From: CBDCVN01 sp965223045
GTDB taxonomy: Bacteria; Deinococcota; Deinococci; Deinococcales; Trueperaceae
Direction: 5' to 3'
Length of the DNA: 64,000 bases
Assembly (NCBI GenBank): GCA_965223045.1
Contig: CBDCVN010000013.1
Span: forward strand, 2,046,001-2,110,000
Positions 17,843 to 27,408 of this stretch are shown in pieces. Each line of letters begins with the position of its first letter. The first letter of the stretch is position 1. The translations under genes and the position numbers were made by a program. The notes under the pieces are model-generated. The model worked only from the letters and a program-made list of their open reading frames with translations, was not told the origin of the DNA and did not search any database.

Positions 17843-18051
17843 AACTTATCAATCCTTAAAAAACATATTTTTTAAAAAATAAATATTATCGATAAATCCT
17901 CGCCTTATCATAACTAAAGATGGCTCTTGGTTTGTTTCAAGTATTTGAAGTTGCAAAGTCTTATCATAAACTTTTGATTTGTCCTACTTTAATAGATTGG
18001 TAAATTGACTGCTACAAGGGTGTATTAGTGTTCAAGAGGAAGTTTAATACA

Positions 18052-18429
18052 CTAAATAACTTGAATGAGCCTGAGACTTTGTTTTATGGGTTCATAATCA
18101 CTTTCTTTAAGTGTGCCAAAGCGCCCTATAACTCGAGTCATATCTAAACTTTGCACATTATCAAGCAGCACCACAGACTTTTTAGAAAGTCTACCTGAGC
18201 CCTTGGGTAAAATAGGATATAGCTGTGGTGATTTTTGCATCCATTTTAAAATTTGTGAAGTTAAAGGGGCAACTAATAACATGGAATAGCGTGGCACACC
18301 TGCTCTATGTGGTTCACCTACTACCAACACAGGACGCTTTCCTTCTTGTTCATGCCCTTTGGGGTTACGAGTAGGTAGCTCCACGTAAAGCACGTCCCTT
18401 ATTGCAAGAGATCTAATCTGACTGGGCAT
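18052..18429 (-). CDS. PemK/MazF-like toxin
   Basis: About 125 residues from the ATG at 18429 (MPSQIRSLAIRD); an alternative TTG start at 18453 is less likely. The family pattern of PemK/MazF endoribonucleases is visible: IRDVLYVELP, KRPVLVVGEPHRAGVPRYSMLLVAPLTS, a basic strand and VVLLDNVQSLDMTRVIGRFG. Such toxins cleave mRNA at short motifs. It overlaps by 17 bases a short upstream frame that may be its antitoxin but has no normal start codon. Toxin family confident; activity unknown. Confidence 0.78.
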   Translation of the reverse strand: MPSQIRSLAIRDVLYVELPTRNPKGHEQEGKRPVLVVGEPHRAGVPRYSMLLVAPLTSQILKWMQKSPQLYPILPKGSGRLSKKSVVLLDNVQSLDMTRVIGRFGTLKESDYEPIKQSLRLIQVI

Positions 18430-18610
18430 TGCTTGTCCACTGACCTTCAACAAAATTCAGAAGTTCTATAGCTTCTAGGTCAGCTTCATTAAGCTCATAG
18501 CTAGGTATTCGGGCATTTTGCTCTGCCTGTAAATTTTCCCATGCCTGTAACTCAGTTTCCACGTCTAATGGCTCAAAGTTAACTTCATAATAAAGTAAAT
18601 CATTAGGAAT
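18413..18610 (-). pseudogene. Possible antitoxin partner of PemK, no normal start codon
   Basis: Between korB and the PemK gene a minus-strand frame runs from the codon after TAA (18611-18613) to a TAG at 18413-18415. It reads acidic, helical residues such as YEVNFEPLDVETELQAWENL and ELNEADLEAIELLNFVEG. Acidic composition, size (up to 65 residues) and overlap with the toxin start are what one expects of a PemI/MazE-type antitoxin. There is no ATG, GTG or TTG at the N-terminal side, so either an ATT start is used or the 5' end has been lost. Inference. Confidence 0.45.
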
Positions 18611-18615
18611 TTATA

Positions 18616-19665
18616 TTAAAGTAAACTTTGCATCAGATTATCAAGGGTTTCAGATGGAGGTTGTAACTGTGTCTCATTCAGTTGTGCTAGAGGTGTGTCT
18701 ACCAATTCCATAGTTTCAGCAAGATTAGGTCGTTTAGGGTCATAGTAAATTAACCCTGTAATAAACTCATCTTTTTCTTCTGCAGCAATTAAACGTTCTA
18801 TGGCCTTACTACGGCTCTCAGGATTATAGTCTTCTTCTAACTTTCTAAGTTGTATATGGGAACCATCGTGCATTTCCACTATTTTTAGAGCACCGGGATC
18901 ATAATTATCAATTATAATTTCTTCGGTAGGAGGTACAAGGTCATGAGGTACAAAGTCAATTTCATGTAGTGGCAGTTCATGTTCTTTACCATAGCTGTAA
19001 CTCTTAGGTGAATGGGCCTCGTCATTAAAAGTAACACAAGGGCTAATTATATCAAGAAATGCTGTGCCATTATGATGAAAAGCAGCCTTTAGCAACTCAC
19101 GTACTTGCTTGGGATCACCTGCAAAAGAGCGAGCTACAAATCCACAACCAGCAGCAATAGCCTCTAAGCACATATCAATTTCTGGAAAAGGGTTTGTACC
19201 TAATTTTTTAAGGTTTAAACCTTCCTCAGCAGTAGCCGAGAATTGTCCTTTGGTGAGACCATAAACACCATTATTTTCTACTATGTAAATTACACGCACA
19301 TTCCTACGGACAATATGCTTGAATTGCCCCATGCCAATAGAGGCAGTATCCCCATCACCAGAAACACCTATAGCTGTTAAGTTATGATTTGCTAGGAATG
19401 CTCCTGTAGCCACACTTGGCATTCGCCCGTGCAAAGCATTAAATCCATGTGAGTGGCCTAAAAAATAGGTTGGGGATTTACTCGAGCAACCAATACCAGA
19501 AAGCTTGATAACTTCATGCGGCTTAATGCCTAACTCAAAAGCCACCTGAATGATTTGACTCGCTATGGAATTGTGGCCACAGCCTTGGCACAAGGTAGTA
19601 GGTGCACCACCATAATCGGCTTTTCGTAAACCTAAGTTGTTAACTTTCTTTAGAGGAACAGACAC
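18616..19665 (-). CDS. korB: 2-oxoacid:ferredoxin oxidoreductase, beta subunit
   Basis: A 349-residue thiamine-diphosphate-binding subunit. Signatures: LCQGCGHNSIASQI near the N-terminus, SGIGCSSKSPTYFLGHSHGFNALHGR, and the ThDP/Mg motif GDGDTASIG ... NNGVYGLTKGQ. With the alpha subunit encoded just upstream it would oxidise a 2-oxoacid (most likely 2-oxoglutarate) to the acyl-CoA, reducing ferredoxin. The two genes are 64 bases apart and in the usual alpha-beta order. An extended C-terminus after about residue 290 (RPNLAETMELVDTPLAQLNE) is also usual for this subtype. Confidence 0.93.
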   Translation of the reverse strand: MSVPLKKVNNLGLRKADYGGAPTTLCQGCGHNSIASQIIQVAFELGIKPHEVIKLSGIGCSSKSPTYFLGHSHGFNALHGRMPSVATGAFLANHNLTAIGVSGDGDTASIGMGQFKHIVRRNVRVIYIVENNGVYGLTKGQFSATAEEGLNLKKLGTNPFPEIDMCLEAIAAGCGFVARSFAGDPKQVRELLKAAFHHNGTAFLDIISPCVTFNDEAHSPKSYSYGKEHELPLHEIDFVPHDLVPPTEEIIIDNYDPGALKIVEMHDGSHIQLRKLEEDYNPESRSKAIERLIAAEEKDEFITGLIYYDPKRPNLAETMELVDTPLAQLNETQLQPPSETLDNLMQSLL

Positions 19666-19729
19666 TATTGACTCCTATTGTTGAGAGCGTAGGGGTGTAT
19701 TGCAAAGCGCCCTACATTCGCATTCCTAC

Positions 19730-21646
19730 TTAAGCAATTTTTGCAAATAGGGGCTTACTTTCTTTTGTTGATTGCTTATCATAAAAACCATGCTCCATTA
19801 AATGCCTAGTCATTTTTTCTACTACCCACCCAGCACTAAGTGGTAAACCATCTAGGTGAGCAAGTGAAATAAGCCTATTGGCTAACTTAGGCATTTCATT
19901 TTGTAGAATGCCATGTATTTGCCCATCACGGTTAAGCTCTATAACATACACTTGTTCATAGTTTTCTACAAAGTCTTTAACTTCACCATTAATGGGTAAA
20001 GCTCTTAAACGCATAAAGTCAGTAGCTATGCCTTCTGCTAAAAGCTTGTCTCTTGCCTCACTAACAGCAAATTTAGTGCTGCCAAAAGCAATAATACCTA
20101 CCTTTGCTTCTCCTTGCTTTTCCAATATTGGCTTTGGTACAAGCTGGCGAGCTTTTTGAAATTTCTTCTTTAGGCGTAGCATATTGTTTTCCCAGTCAGC
20201 AGGGTGCTCGCTGTATTTTGCATTATCATCATGTCCTGTACCCCTAGTAAAGTAGGCTGAATCGGAATGCTCATTACCGGGTAAGGTGCGGTAAGTAATC
20301 CCATCACCATCTACATCAAAATAGCGAGCAAATTCACCCTTAGCTTCAATATCCTCAGCAGAAAGAACTTTACCACGCTTGAAGGGCTTATTTGAAGTTT
20401 TTAAGGGCTTACTCATCCAATGATTCATTCCTAGATCAAGGTCAGAAAGTACTAGTACAAGAGTTTGTAACTGTTCAGCTAGATCAAAAGCTTCTATAGC
20501 AAACTCAAAGCACTCTTCAAGGTCGCTAGGAAAAAGGAGTATATGTTTACTGTCACCATGACCAAGGTAATAGGCAAAGGTAACATCGCACTGGCCAGTG
20601 CGGGTAGGCAAGCCTGTGGAAGGTCCAATACGTTGAACATCCCAAATTACTGCAGGAACCTCTGCAAAGTAACTTAGACCTGCAAATTCAGACATTAGAC
20701 TGATGCCGGGGCCACTAGTAGCGGTCATAGCCCTTGCCCCTGCCCAACCTGCACCTACTACCATACCAATAGCAGCAATTTCGTCTTCGGCTTGTACAAC
20801 AGCATAGGTTTTATTACCTAGTTCGTTATCAGGGCGAAATTTAGGTAAATAGTCAGAAAGCGCTTCTATAAGACTAGTTGAAGGCGTAATGGGGTACCAA
20901 GAAGCCAAAGTTACACCGCCATAGATTGCCCCTAAAGCAGCAGCTTCATTACCAGTTAACAAAATTTGCCCCTCAGTTTTATTCATGGGTTTAACATAAT
21001 AAGGATCTATCTTTTTAAAGTTTTCCTTCGACCAATCAAAAGCTTTTTTAGCTATGTTGAAATTAGTTTTTACGGCCCTAGTTTTACCCTTTAGATTATA
21101 ATTAAGTGCCTCTTCAATAAATGATAAGGGAATTTCCAAGAGTTGTGCCAAAGCACCCACATAAACCATATTGGCAATGTAATTACGAAGCTTACCTTTC
21201 ATACCAGACTCTCTAACAAATTCATTGACAGGTAAAGGATAGTAAAGGCTACCAGTTTCTGTAGCATTTTCTGCTAGAGCTGGTGGTTTTTTGCCTCTCC
21301 AATCACCGTTATAAATGCAAACATCATCTGGTGAGAGGTTACTTACATCTTCATCAAAGGTAGCAAGGTTAAAAGCTATAATCACATTAGCTTTTTCAGG
21401 TCTAGCCATAGCTACATTATTTTCTTGGGCAACACGTATATGATACCAAGTTGGCAAACCTTGGATATTTGAAGGAAAAATATTTTTGCCATGTGCGGGG
21501 ATACCCATTTTAAAAAGGGCACGCAAAATAGTTAGGTTAGCAGTTGTGCTACCTGTGCCATTAGCAGTAGCCACCCTAATTGAAAAATCGTTGATAATAG
21601 GAGATTTAACAATGTCTTGTGGCCATTTGCTTACCAATTTAGCCAT
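19730..21646 (-). CDS. korA: 2-oxoacid:ferredoxin oxidoreductase, fused gamma-alpha subunit
   Basis: A 638-residue fusion. Residues about 20-190 are the gamma domain (ANGTGSTTANLTILRALFKM, FPSNIQGLPTWYHIRV). Residues about 225-600 are the alpha/pyrimidine-binding domain (TGNEAAALGAIYGGVTLASWYPITPSTSLIEAL, TATSGPGISLMSEFAGLSYFAEVP, GPSTGLPTRTGQCDV). This KorA architecture with a separate korB is typical of Actinobacteria, Deinococcota and Chloroflexota. It acts as the CoA-acylating 2-oxoacid dehydrogenase using ferredoxin. The start ATG at 21646 is preceded by GAGGAGCT. Confidence 0.94.
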   Translation of the reverse strand: MAKLVSKWPQDIVKSPIINDFSIRVATANGTGSTTANLTILRALFKMGIPAHGKNIFPSNIQGLPTWYHIRVAQENNVAMARPEKANVIIAFNLATFDEDVSNLSPDDVCIYNGDWRGKKPPALAENATETGSLYYPLPVNEFVRESGMKGKLRNYIANMVYVGALAQLLEIPLSFIEEALNYNLKGKTRAVKTNFNIAKKAFDWSKENFKKIDPYYVKPMNKTEGQILLTGNEAAALGAIYGGVTLASWYPITPSTSLIEALSDYLPKFRPDNELGNKTYAVVQAEDEIAAIGMVVGAGWAGARAMTATSGPGISLMSEFAGLSYFAEVPAVIWDVQRIGPSTGLPTRTGQCDVTFAYYLGHGDSKHILLFPSDLEECFEFAIEAFDLAEQLQTLVLVLSDLDLGMNHWMSKPLKTSNKPFKRGKVLSAEDIEAKGEFARYFDVDGDGITYRTLPGNEHSDSAYFTRGTGHDDNAKYSEHPADWENNMLRLKKKFQKARQLVPKPILEKQGEAKVGIIAFGSTKFAVSEARDKLLAEGIATDFMRLRALPINGEVKDFVENYEQVYVIELNRDGQIHGILQNEMPKLANRLISLAHLDGLPLSAGWVVEKMTRHLMEHGFYDKQSTKESKPLFAKIA

Positions 21647-21951
21647 ATTAGCTCCTCAAACACTAAACCCCAAAGAGGTTGTTTGATTTTTAAGTGGTTT
21701 ACCCTTGAAAACTTTCTTAACATAAAACTAGGGTCAAGTTTTAAAAAAAATATAAAGCTAAGCTGTCAAAAAGACGACTTAACTTAAAAATTGTGTAAAA
21801 TGCCAGTTTTAAATTTTTTAGTTGGAGTTTAAACATAAACTTTGAGTTTAGATATAAATAATGTGGGTAAGTTGCTTAGCAAACATAATTGCCTAGTATA
21901 AAAACTTCTTTACGTTTTATGCAACAATTTATAAAATCTAGTTTATAGAAA
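21647..21951. other. AT-rich gap upstream of korA
   Basis: About 300 bases without a convincing gene. On the minus strand a TTGACA (21769-21764) followed 17 bases later by a weak TTTTAA could be the korA promoter, but the -10 match is poor. I see no terminator hairpin or RNA motif. Confidence 0.3.
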
Positions 21952-22806
21952 CTAGATTACAGGCTCTGTATGCAAACAGACTCCATAGGTATCTGGACCT
22001 GCATGGGAAGCAACTACCGACCCCATTTCATAACTCCCCCTATTTTCATATACTACCCCTGATTCATCTAAGGTACTTTGCAAACTTTCAATATTGCTAA
22101 GACCTTGAGCATGAATAAAATAAGCAGCTAATTTGCCTTCATGGTTATCTGCATAGATTTTTATGTGCCTAACTAATTCTTTTAAGGCTTTTTTGGTTCC
22201 TCGAGCACGACCTAAAGGCGCAACAACACCTTCTTGGACTTGCAATATAGGCTTAACATTTAACAAGCTACCAACTAATGCTTTTGCTTTTCCTATGCGT
22301 CCTCCTTTTTGCAGAAACTCTAAACCACCTACAGTAAAGTAAATAACTCCATTATCACGCATGTGATCAAGTGCACTTAAAATATCAGGTAACTCTGCTT
22401 CTGCTCGCATAGTTGCTGCTTTTTCTACCATAGCTCCTAAACCTAGAGAAACAGTGCGACTATCATAAACTGTAACTGGTACATTAACATTTTTCGCAGC
22501 TAGACTAGCAGACTGGAAAGTGCCTGACAAACCACTACTAACAGTTAAGCAAAGAATTTCTTCAGCACCTACTTTTATAGCAGCGTTATAGATAGCCTCA
22601 AAGTCAGCTGGAGTAGGTTGGCTAGTTTTAGGCAAGGCTTCACCTGCAGTTATCCCTGCTATAATTTCTTTAGGAGTAATTTCTTGCCAATCTTTATAAA
22701 CTTTACCTCCAAAATTAACATATAGAGGTGCTTCATATACAGATAGTTCTTTACGTCTTGCTTGGTTTAAATCACATGTTGAGTCAGTAACTATTGCTAA
22801 CTTCAT
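21952..22806 (-). CDS. DegV family fatty-acid-binding protein
   Basis: A 284-residue DegV protein. The family start AIVTDSTCDL, the SQPTPADFEAIYNAA segment and LTVSSGLSGTFQSA (fatty-acid head-group pocket) are present, with GGLEFLQKGGRIGKAKALVGSLLNVKPIL in the second half. DegV (FakB-like) proteins bind a fatty acid, and in many bacteria present it to the kinase FakA for phosphorylation. No fakA is seen here. It is a single gene with normal length. Confidence 0.93.
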   Translation of the reverse strand: MKLAIVTDSTCDLNQARRKELSVYEAPLYVNFGGKVYKDWQEITPKEIIAGITAGEALPKTSQPTPADFEAIYNAAIKVGAEEILCLTVSSGLSGTFQSASLAAKNVNVPVTVYDSRTVSLGLGAMVEKAATMRAEAELPDILSALDHMRDNGVIYFTVGGLEFLQKGGRIGKAKALVGSLLNVKPILQVQEGVVAPLGRARGTKKALKELVRHIKIYADNHEGKLAAYFIHAQGLSNIESLQSTLDESGVVYENRGSYEMGSVVASHAGPDTYGVCLHTEPVI

Positions 22807-23071
22807 AACCTAGTTTATTCTATTACAGAAATCTCTGTGATAATCATAAGTTCTTTTTAATGATAGCTTAAGCTTACATACATTTAAGGTCTTTTCTTTG
22901 ATGAAAACTCACAAGTAAACTACACTAATCGTTGAATTGTGTTAGAATTGTTCCTTGAGCCAAAGACCTAGCTAGGAAACAGGTTCTTTTTATGGTAAGA
23001 GATATTGAAATTTGCATTGATGCTTACCCAAAAAACCAAAGAAGCTAGAGAAATTAGGCTAAGGAGTTGCA

Positions 23072-24289
23072 ATGAAAAATGTTATTTTTGTCCATGGTAT
23101 AGGCGTTCGTCAACCTGCTTATGATAATTCTTTTGATAAGGTTAGAAAAAACCTAGTTGACCGTTTAGGTCAAGGTAATGTAAATGTTCACAAGTGTTAC
23201 TGGGGTGGTATTGAGGGAGCAAAATTGTTTGCTAATGGGGCATCTATACCTGACTATGATACTACTCGAGCAATTGAAGAGAGCGTCCCAGATGAAGAGT
23301 ATGAACTTACTCTTTGGGAGCTTCTTTACCAAGATCCCTTTTATGAGCTCAGGCTATATGCTGCCCAACAACATACTACTGAAGAAGCCACACCGGGGCA
23401 AAAATCACCCGGTGAGACTGTCTTAGAAAAGTTAGAGCAACTTCAAGCAACCAATTTGGAAAAGATTCTTAATGAGGCAGAATTAAAAGAAGTTTTTGAT
23501 GATGCTAAGCGTTCAGTTATCAGTATGTCTGAAGTAAGAGCTGTTGCTAGTAAAATACCACAAGGAGAGGTTTCCTTTTTTGGTGAAGTTCTAGCTCGAG
23601 CCACAGTGGCAAAAGCCATAAGTCTATGTGGGGAAGAGTCTGGTTTGTGTGAAGCTTCTATCAATTCCACTGTGCGGGATGGGTTGGTTGACCAAATCAA
23701 TCAAGAGATAGGTGAACAAACCAGAGCCTTAGGAATCAATTGGACAAAAAAACAAATTGAGGGCTTGGCTCTAAATAAGGTAACTAACCATATTAAACGC
23801 AAACGTGGAGCAATTACAGATTCCTATCATGCAGCACCAGGAGATGTTTTACTTTACCAAGCACGTGGTCAAGCTATCCGTAACTTTATTGCCAGTCAAA
23901 TTGAGGCTGTTTCTAAGCCCGTGGTAGTTATTGGGCATAGTTTAGGTGGTGTGGCTTCTGTGGACTTACTAATTGAGCGAGACATGAATGTAGATCTACT
24001 TATTACAGTTGGTTCGCAAGCTCCTTTGTTTTATGAATTGAACGCTTTACAAAGCCTTCCTTTTAATAAAAATGGACCACAACTACCACCACACTTTCCT
24101 AAAAAGTGGTGGAACTTTTATGACAAACGTGATTTTTTAAGTTATGTTGGAAAGAAGATTTTTGGGAATAATATAGTTGATGTAGAAGTAGACAACAAAG
24201 AGCCTTTTCCCAAGTCGCACCTTGCTTATTGGTCTAAAGATAACGAGGCAATGTGGAAACCCATTGTTGAAGTGTTGAAAAGACTATAA
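23072..24289 (+). CDS. Alpha/beta hydrolase of a caspase-linked conflict module
   Basis: A 405-residue alpha/beta hydrolase. The N-terminal strand and oxyanion region is VIFVHGIGVRQPAYD. The nucleophile elbow is IGHSLGGV (about residue 290). A late His in FPKSHLAYW is a candidate catalytic His. A long helical insertion (about 95-270) separates the first strand from the elbow, an unusual cap. It ends 6 bases before a caspase-like gene with effector-associated domains, so the two are surely co-transcribed. Lipase/esterase-like hydrolases paired with caspases occur in NTP-dependent conflict systems. Substrate (lipid, peptide or other) unknown. Confidence 0.8.
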   Translation: MKNVIFVHGIGVRQPAYDNSFDKVRKNLVDRLGQGNVNVHKCYWGGIEGAKLFANGASIPDYDTTRAIEESVPDEEYELTLWELLYQDPFYELRLYAAQQHTTEEATPGQKSPGETVLEKLEQLQATNLEKILNEAELKEVFDDAKRSVISMSEVRAVASKIPQGEVSFFGEVLARATVAKAISLCGEESGLCEASINSTVRDGLVDQINQEIGEQTRALGINWTKKQIEGLALNKVTNHIKRKRGAITDSYHAAPGDVLLYQARGQAIRNFIASQIEAVSKPVVVIGHSLGGVASVDLLIERDMNVDLLITVGSQAPLFYELNALQSLPFNKNGPQLPPHFPKKWWNFYDKRDFLSYVGKKIFGNNIVDVEVDNKEPFPKSHLAYWSKDNEAMWKPIVEVLKRL

Positions 24290-24295
24290 GGAATT

Positions 24296-26368
24296 ATGCA
24301 GGCCAACAATACCTTTGCTGTAATTGTAGGAATTGAAGAATACGCTGCTGGCAGTAGTTGGGATCTTAAGGGGCCTGCTAATGATGCTTGCCGTTTTGCT
24401 AATTGGCTACATTTAAAAGGTGTTCCTGTAGAGAATATGGCTGTTTTTGTCTCGAGCGCAGACAAATCCAGCCTTAATTTTCCTGATAGGTTAACCCCTA
24501 AAGATGCTACCCTAGACAACATATACAACAGCATAACCCGAGACTTACAAAATCGAAATGAAGAGTTATTTTATCTTTTTTGGGGTGGGCACGGTGTAAT
24601 TACACTTAATGAAGATAGGCATTTACTCTGTGCTGATGCTACAGAGAATGATAAACGTAATCTCAATCTTAATGCTCTGATGGCATTTTTGCGAACAAAT
24701 TACTTTCACAAGACAAACGCATTGTCTAAACAAGTCTTTATTGTAGATGCTTGTGCTAACCATGTCAGAGGGCACAAGGATTTACCGGAGCGTACTTTTC
24801 CTAATGGTGATCCTCTAACCAAAGGGCGTGAGCAGTATGTGCTTCTTGCTGCTAGTCCTAGTGAATATGCTAAGAATCTTGATACAGAGCAAACAGGTTT
24901 GTTTACTAAAGAGCTTATGTCTTTGCTAGAAGCACAGGAGGGTTTACTGCCAGACTATTCAAAGTTTACTGAGCAACTTATGACAACGTTTGATGGGCTT
25001 AGGGATAAGGGAAAAACAGAGCAAACGCCTGCTTATCAATGGCATCGTGATTGGAAAGGCAATGCAGTAACAATAGGTTCTTTCAAAAGTAAAAAATCTG
25101 CTGAAGAACAAGTTGACAGAAAGTTGATTGTGGTGGAAAAATTAACTATATATGATATAGAGATAATTGCTAACGCTTTAATGGAACTATCTAGTATTAA
25201 GGACGATGATAAAGGTATTGCTAGTAAGTTATCTTTTCATTCTTCAATTAACTTATCTTCTGGAAAGTTGTCAGATAGAGTAACCTCAATGATAAGCAGG
25301 TGCTCTGAGTACCCACATGGATTTCATGAGCTGGTTTGGCTTCTAAGCAGTGATTATGAAACAAATGCATTTCAGGGTTTTTGTGATACTCTTGATAAGT
25401 TTGTGAAACTACACACAATAACTTGGAGTGAGCTGGTAGAGCTTAGGCAAATCTATATCGAAAATAGAATAAGAGTAGATAATTCAGTTCTTGAAAATGG
25501 TTTCATAGCAATGAAACCATCTGATGCTTCAAAAAAATGGACATACCCTTCAAAAGCCAATTTACTTCATTTACTTGCATACCACTCTCAAAATCATGTC
25601 GATGGTCTTTTAGAGTTTTTAAAGATAGTTTTTCCTGCAAATTCTGAATTTACCCCGATTGAACTTAATGACTGGAAGGAAAAAGTTGCTCAAAGAGCAA
25701 ACACTACTACTATTACAACCTTTGAAGGAAATAGCAGTGGGCAAGTTTTAAAGCAAAAGCCAAGTTCACCTAACGATTTTAGTAAAGAATCTCTAAAGTT
25801 GGATGGGCAACTATATAAAGAACTAACCGAGGCATTTATGGCAGCTTTTCCAACAAAGCCAAAGTTAACTCAAATGCTTAGATTTGGCGTTGGAGAGCAT
25901 TTGGATACTATTACCCTAGGTGGTAATTTGAAGGACACAGTTTTTGAGCTTATACAGGAGGCAGAGAGACAAGAATGGTTAATAGACCTTATTAAGGTTG
26001 CAAGAGAGGATAACCCTCGTAATATTGGTCTAAAAAATATTGAAGCAAAAGTCTTGGCAAGCTACTCTAACAAACCTTCTGAAACCATTATGTCCCAGAT
26101 TTCAAATGAAGCAAAGACTTTGCTCACAACTGCATCAAAATTCAATAATGGGGAAATAATAGATAAGACAGAGTTAAGTGATTATTATAATAAAATTGGA
26201 GTTGGCCCATATACCTTTGGCGAGGAAAGCGCACGTGAAAGCGCCAAGTGGCAACATGCACTTAATGAATTAGTTAGATCAAATTTGGTAACTCCAAAAG
26301 GTAATAAGGGGCAAATATTTGAACTTACACACGAGGGGTGGACCTTAGCCGATGTACTTTCAAAATAA
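24296..26368 (+). CDS. Caspase-like protease with effector-associated domains (EAD)
   Basis: A 690-residue multidomain protein. Residues about 5-230 are a caspase-like C14 domain with the His motif YLFWGGHGVI and the Cys motif VFIVDACANHV. Around 275-370 the segment LTIYDIEIIANALMELSSI ... SRCSEYPHGFHELVWLL resembles effector-associated domain 2. Around 505-600 (LYKELTEAFMAAFPTKPKLTQML ... EWLIDLIKVAREDNPRN) is a good match to EAD1. The last 90 residues look like a winged helix (ALNELVRSNLVTPKGNKGQ). EADs are adaptor domains that link effectors to MoxR, VMAP or STAND sensors. The start ATG (MQANNTFAVIVG) fits the first caspase strand. Both catalytic residues are present, so it is probably active. 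Confidence 0.85.
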   Translation: MQANNTFAVIVGIEEYAAGSSWDLKGPANDACRFANWLHLKGVPVENMAVFVSSADKSSLNFPDRLTPKDATLDNIYNSITRDLQNRNEELFYLFWGGHGVITLNEDRHLLCADATENDKRNLNLNALMAFLRTNYFHKTNALSKQVFIVDACANHVRGHKDLPERTFPNGDPLTKGREQYVLLAASPSEYAKNLDTEQTGLFTKELMSLLEAQEGLLPDYSKFTEQLMTTFDGLRDKGKTEQTPAYQWHRDWKGNAVTIGSFKSKKSAEEQVDRKLIVVEKLTIYDIEIIANALMELSSIKDDDKGIASKLSFHSSINLSSGKLSDRVTSMISRCSEYPHGFHELVWLLSSDYETNAFQGFCDTLDKFVKLHTITWSELVELRQIYIENRIRVDNSVLENGFIAMKPSDASKKWTYPSKANLLHLLAYHSQNHVDGLLEFLKIVFPANSEFTPIELNDWKEKVAQRANTTTITTFEGNSSGQVLKQKPSSPNDFSKESLKLDGQLYKELTEAFMAAFPTKPKLTQMLRFGVGEHLDTITLGGNLKDTVFELIQEAERQEWLIDLIKVAREDNPRNIGLKNIEAKVLASYSNKPSETIMSQISNEAKTLLTTASKFNNGEIIDKTELSDYYNKIGVGPYTFGEESARESAKWQHALNELVRSNLVTPKGNKGQIFELTHEGWTLADVLSK

Positions 26369-26419
26369 TTTAAACAACTTGAAAAAACTCAATTGCAATT
26401 AACACTCTATGGGAAAATT

Positions 26420-27408
26420 AGACTTGTTCTGAAATAAGGAATTAGGCAATAAGGCAGTTCCATAAACCAGCACAAACTCCTACTACATCGTCAACAAATC
26501 CCTTAATACGATTCCTAAAAGCATACACAAGAATCTTGAAACGCTTCATTCCTCCAATGGCATTCTCAACATATACACGTATCTTGCTCACTGCTTGGTT
26601 GTGAGCCTTCTGCTCTTTACTAAGCTTGGGATTAGGGTTGGCTTTGCTCTTCCTAGGTCTCTTATGAGGTATTGCAACATCTGCTCCTTCATAATCTTTC
26701 TCGATTCCTTGATATCCTAAATCTACTGCCACTTTAATATCCTCAAACCACTCCTCCTCAGGTGGAAATTCTTCCTTTAGCATTGCATAGTCATGGTTCC
26801 GTCCTCCAAAGGTTTGTCCCACAAACAAAATTACCTTCTCCTTGCTGCTTATCACTGTGTTTTTCTGCGTGTGGTTACCCTGTTTGCCACTGTATAACTC
26901 CTGTTGCATTTCATCATCCTTTGGGCGTTGATGTTCTCGCTCTGTAACATCAATCAGTATTTCGTCAAGTCCCTCAAAAGCTGCTTTGAAATCCTCTATG
27001 TTTTCAAACTCTCTAGCTGGCATATATCCCAAACCACTTAGAGTTTTCGCCATTATTGGTGTAAGACGTTGTACCCAAGCATGGGCATTAGATCGTGATA
27101 AATCAAATTTCTCCGCTAGAACATCAAACGTTGGGTAAAGTCTAAGGTAGTAAAGAATAAAGCACAGTTTTATATTGACTGTACTTAGTTTACTGTTTCT
27201 TCCTCCTCCTGGCTTACGATGTACTTTCCCTGCTTCTAGAGCCTTTTCATAACGTTGCTTTTCATGGTCTTCTAAAGCTTTAGCAAATGCAGGTTCTAGT
27301 TCCTCTACTTTCTTTTCGCTCAATCCTGTTATACTTCTTACTTGTCGGTCATCTCTTGGTAGTAACATTCCTTTATTTTGACCGATTTATTTATTTCAGA
27401 ACAACTCT
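26420..27408 (-). mobile_element. IS5-family-like element, copy 2 (989 bp)
   Basis: Same ends and length as the copy at 7177-8165, in inverse orientation. Unlike the other two copies, the flanking triplets do not match (ATT at 26417-26419, TTT at 27409-27411), so a rearrangement or mutation followed the insertion. On its right lies an orphan gene scrap, which supports an IS-mediated deletion. Confidence 0.92.
26442..27368 (-). CDS. IS5-like DDE transposase (copy 2)
   Basis: 308 residues, identical in sequence to the products at 7217-8143 and 60444-61370, with the same candidate Asp140/Asp216/Glu268 triad. It is intact, so this copy could supply transposase for the other copies even though its own target duplication is missing. 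Confidence 0.92.
   Translation of the reverse strand: MLLPRDDRQVRSITGLSEKKVEELEPAFAKALEDHEKQRYEKALEAGKVHRKPGGGRNSKLSTVNIKLCFILYYLRLYPTFDVLAEKFDLSRSNAHAWVQRLTPIMAKTLSGLGYMPAREFENIEDFKAAFEGLDEILIDVTEREHQRPKDDEMQQELYSGKQGNHTQKNTVISSKEKVILFVGQTFGGRNHDYAMLKEEFPPEEEWFEDIKVAVDLGYQGIEKDYEGADVAIPHKRPRKSKANPNPKLSKEQKAHNQAVSKIRVYVENAIGGMKRFKILVYAFRNRIKGFVDDVVGVCAGLWNCLIA

Noticed and set aside
26762..26947. Open frames antisense to the IS5 transposases (also at 7638-7823 and 60764-60949)
   Set aside because: They are the same shadow frame in each IS copy, without ribosome binding sites or recognisable protein content.
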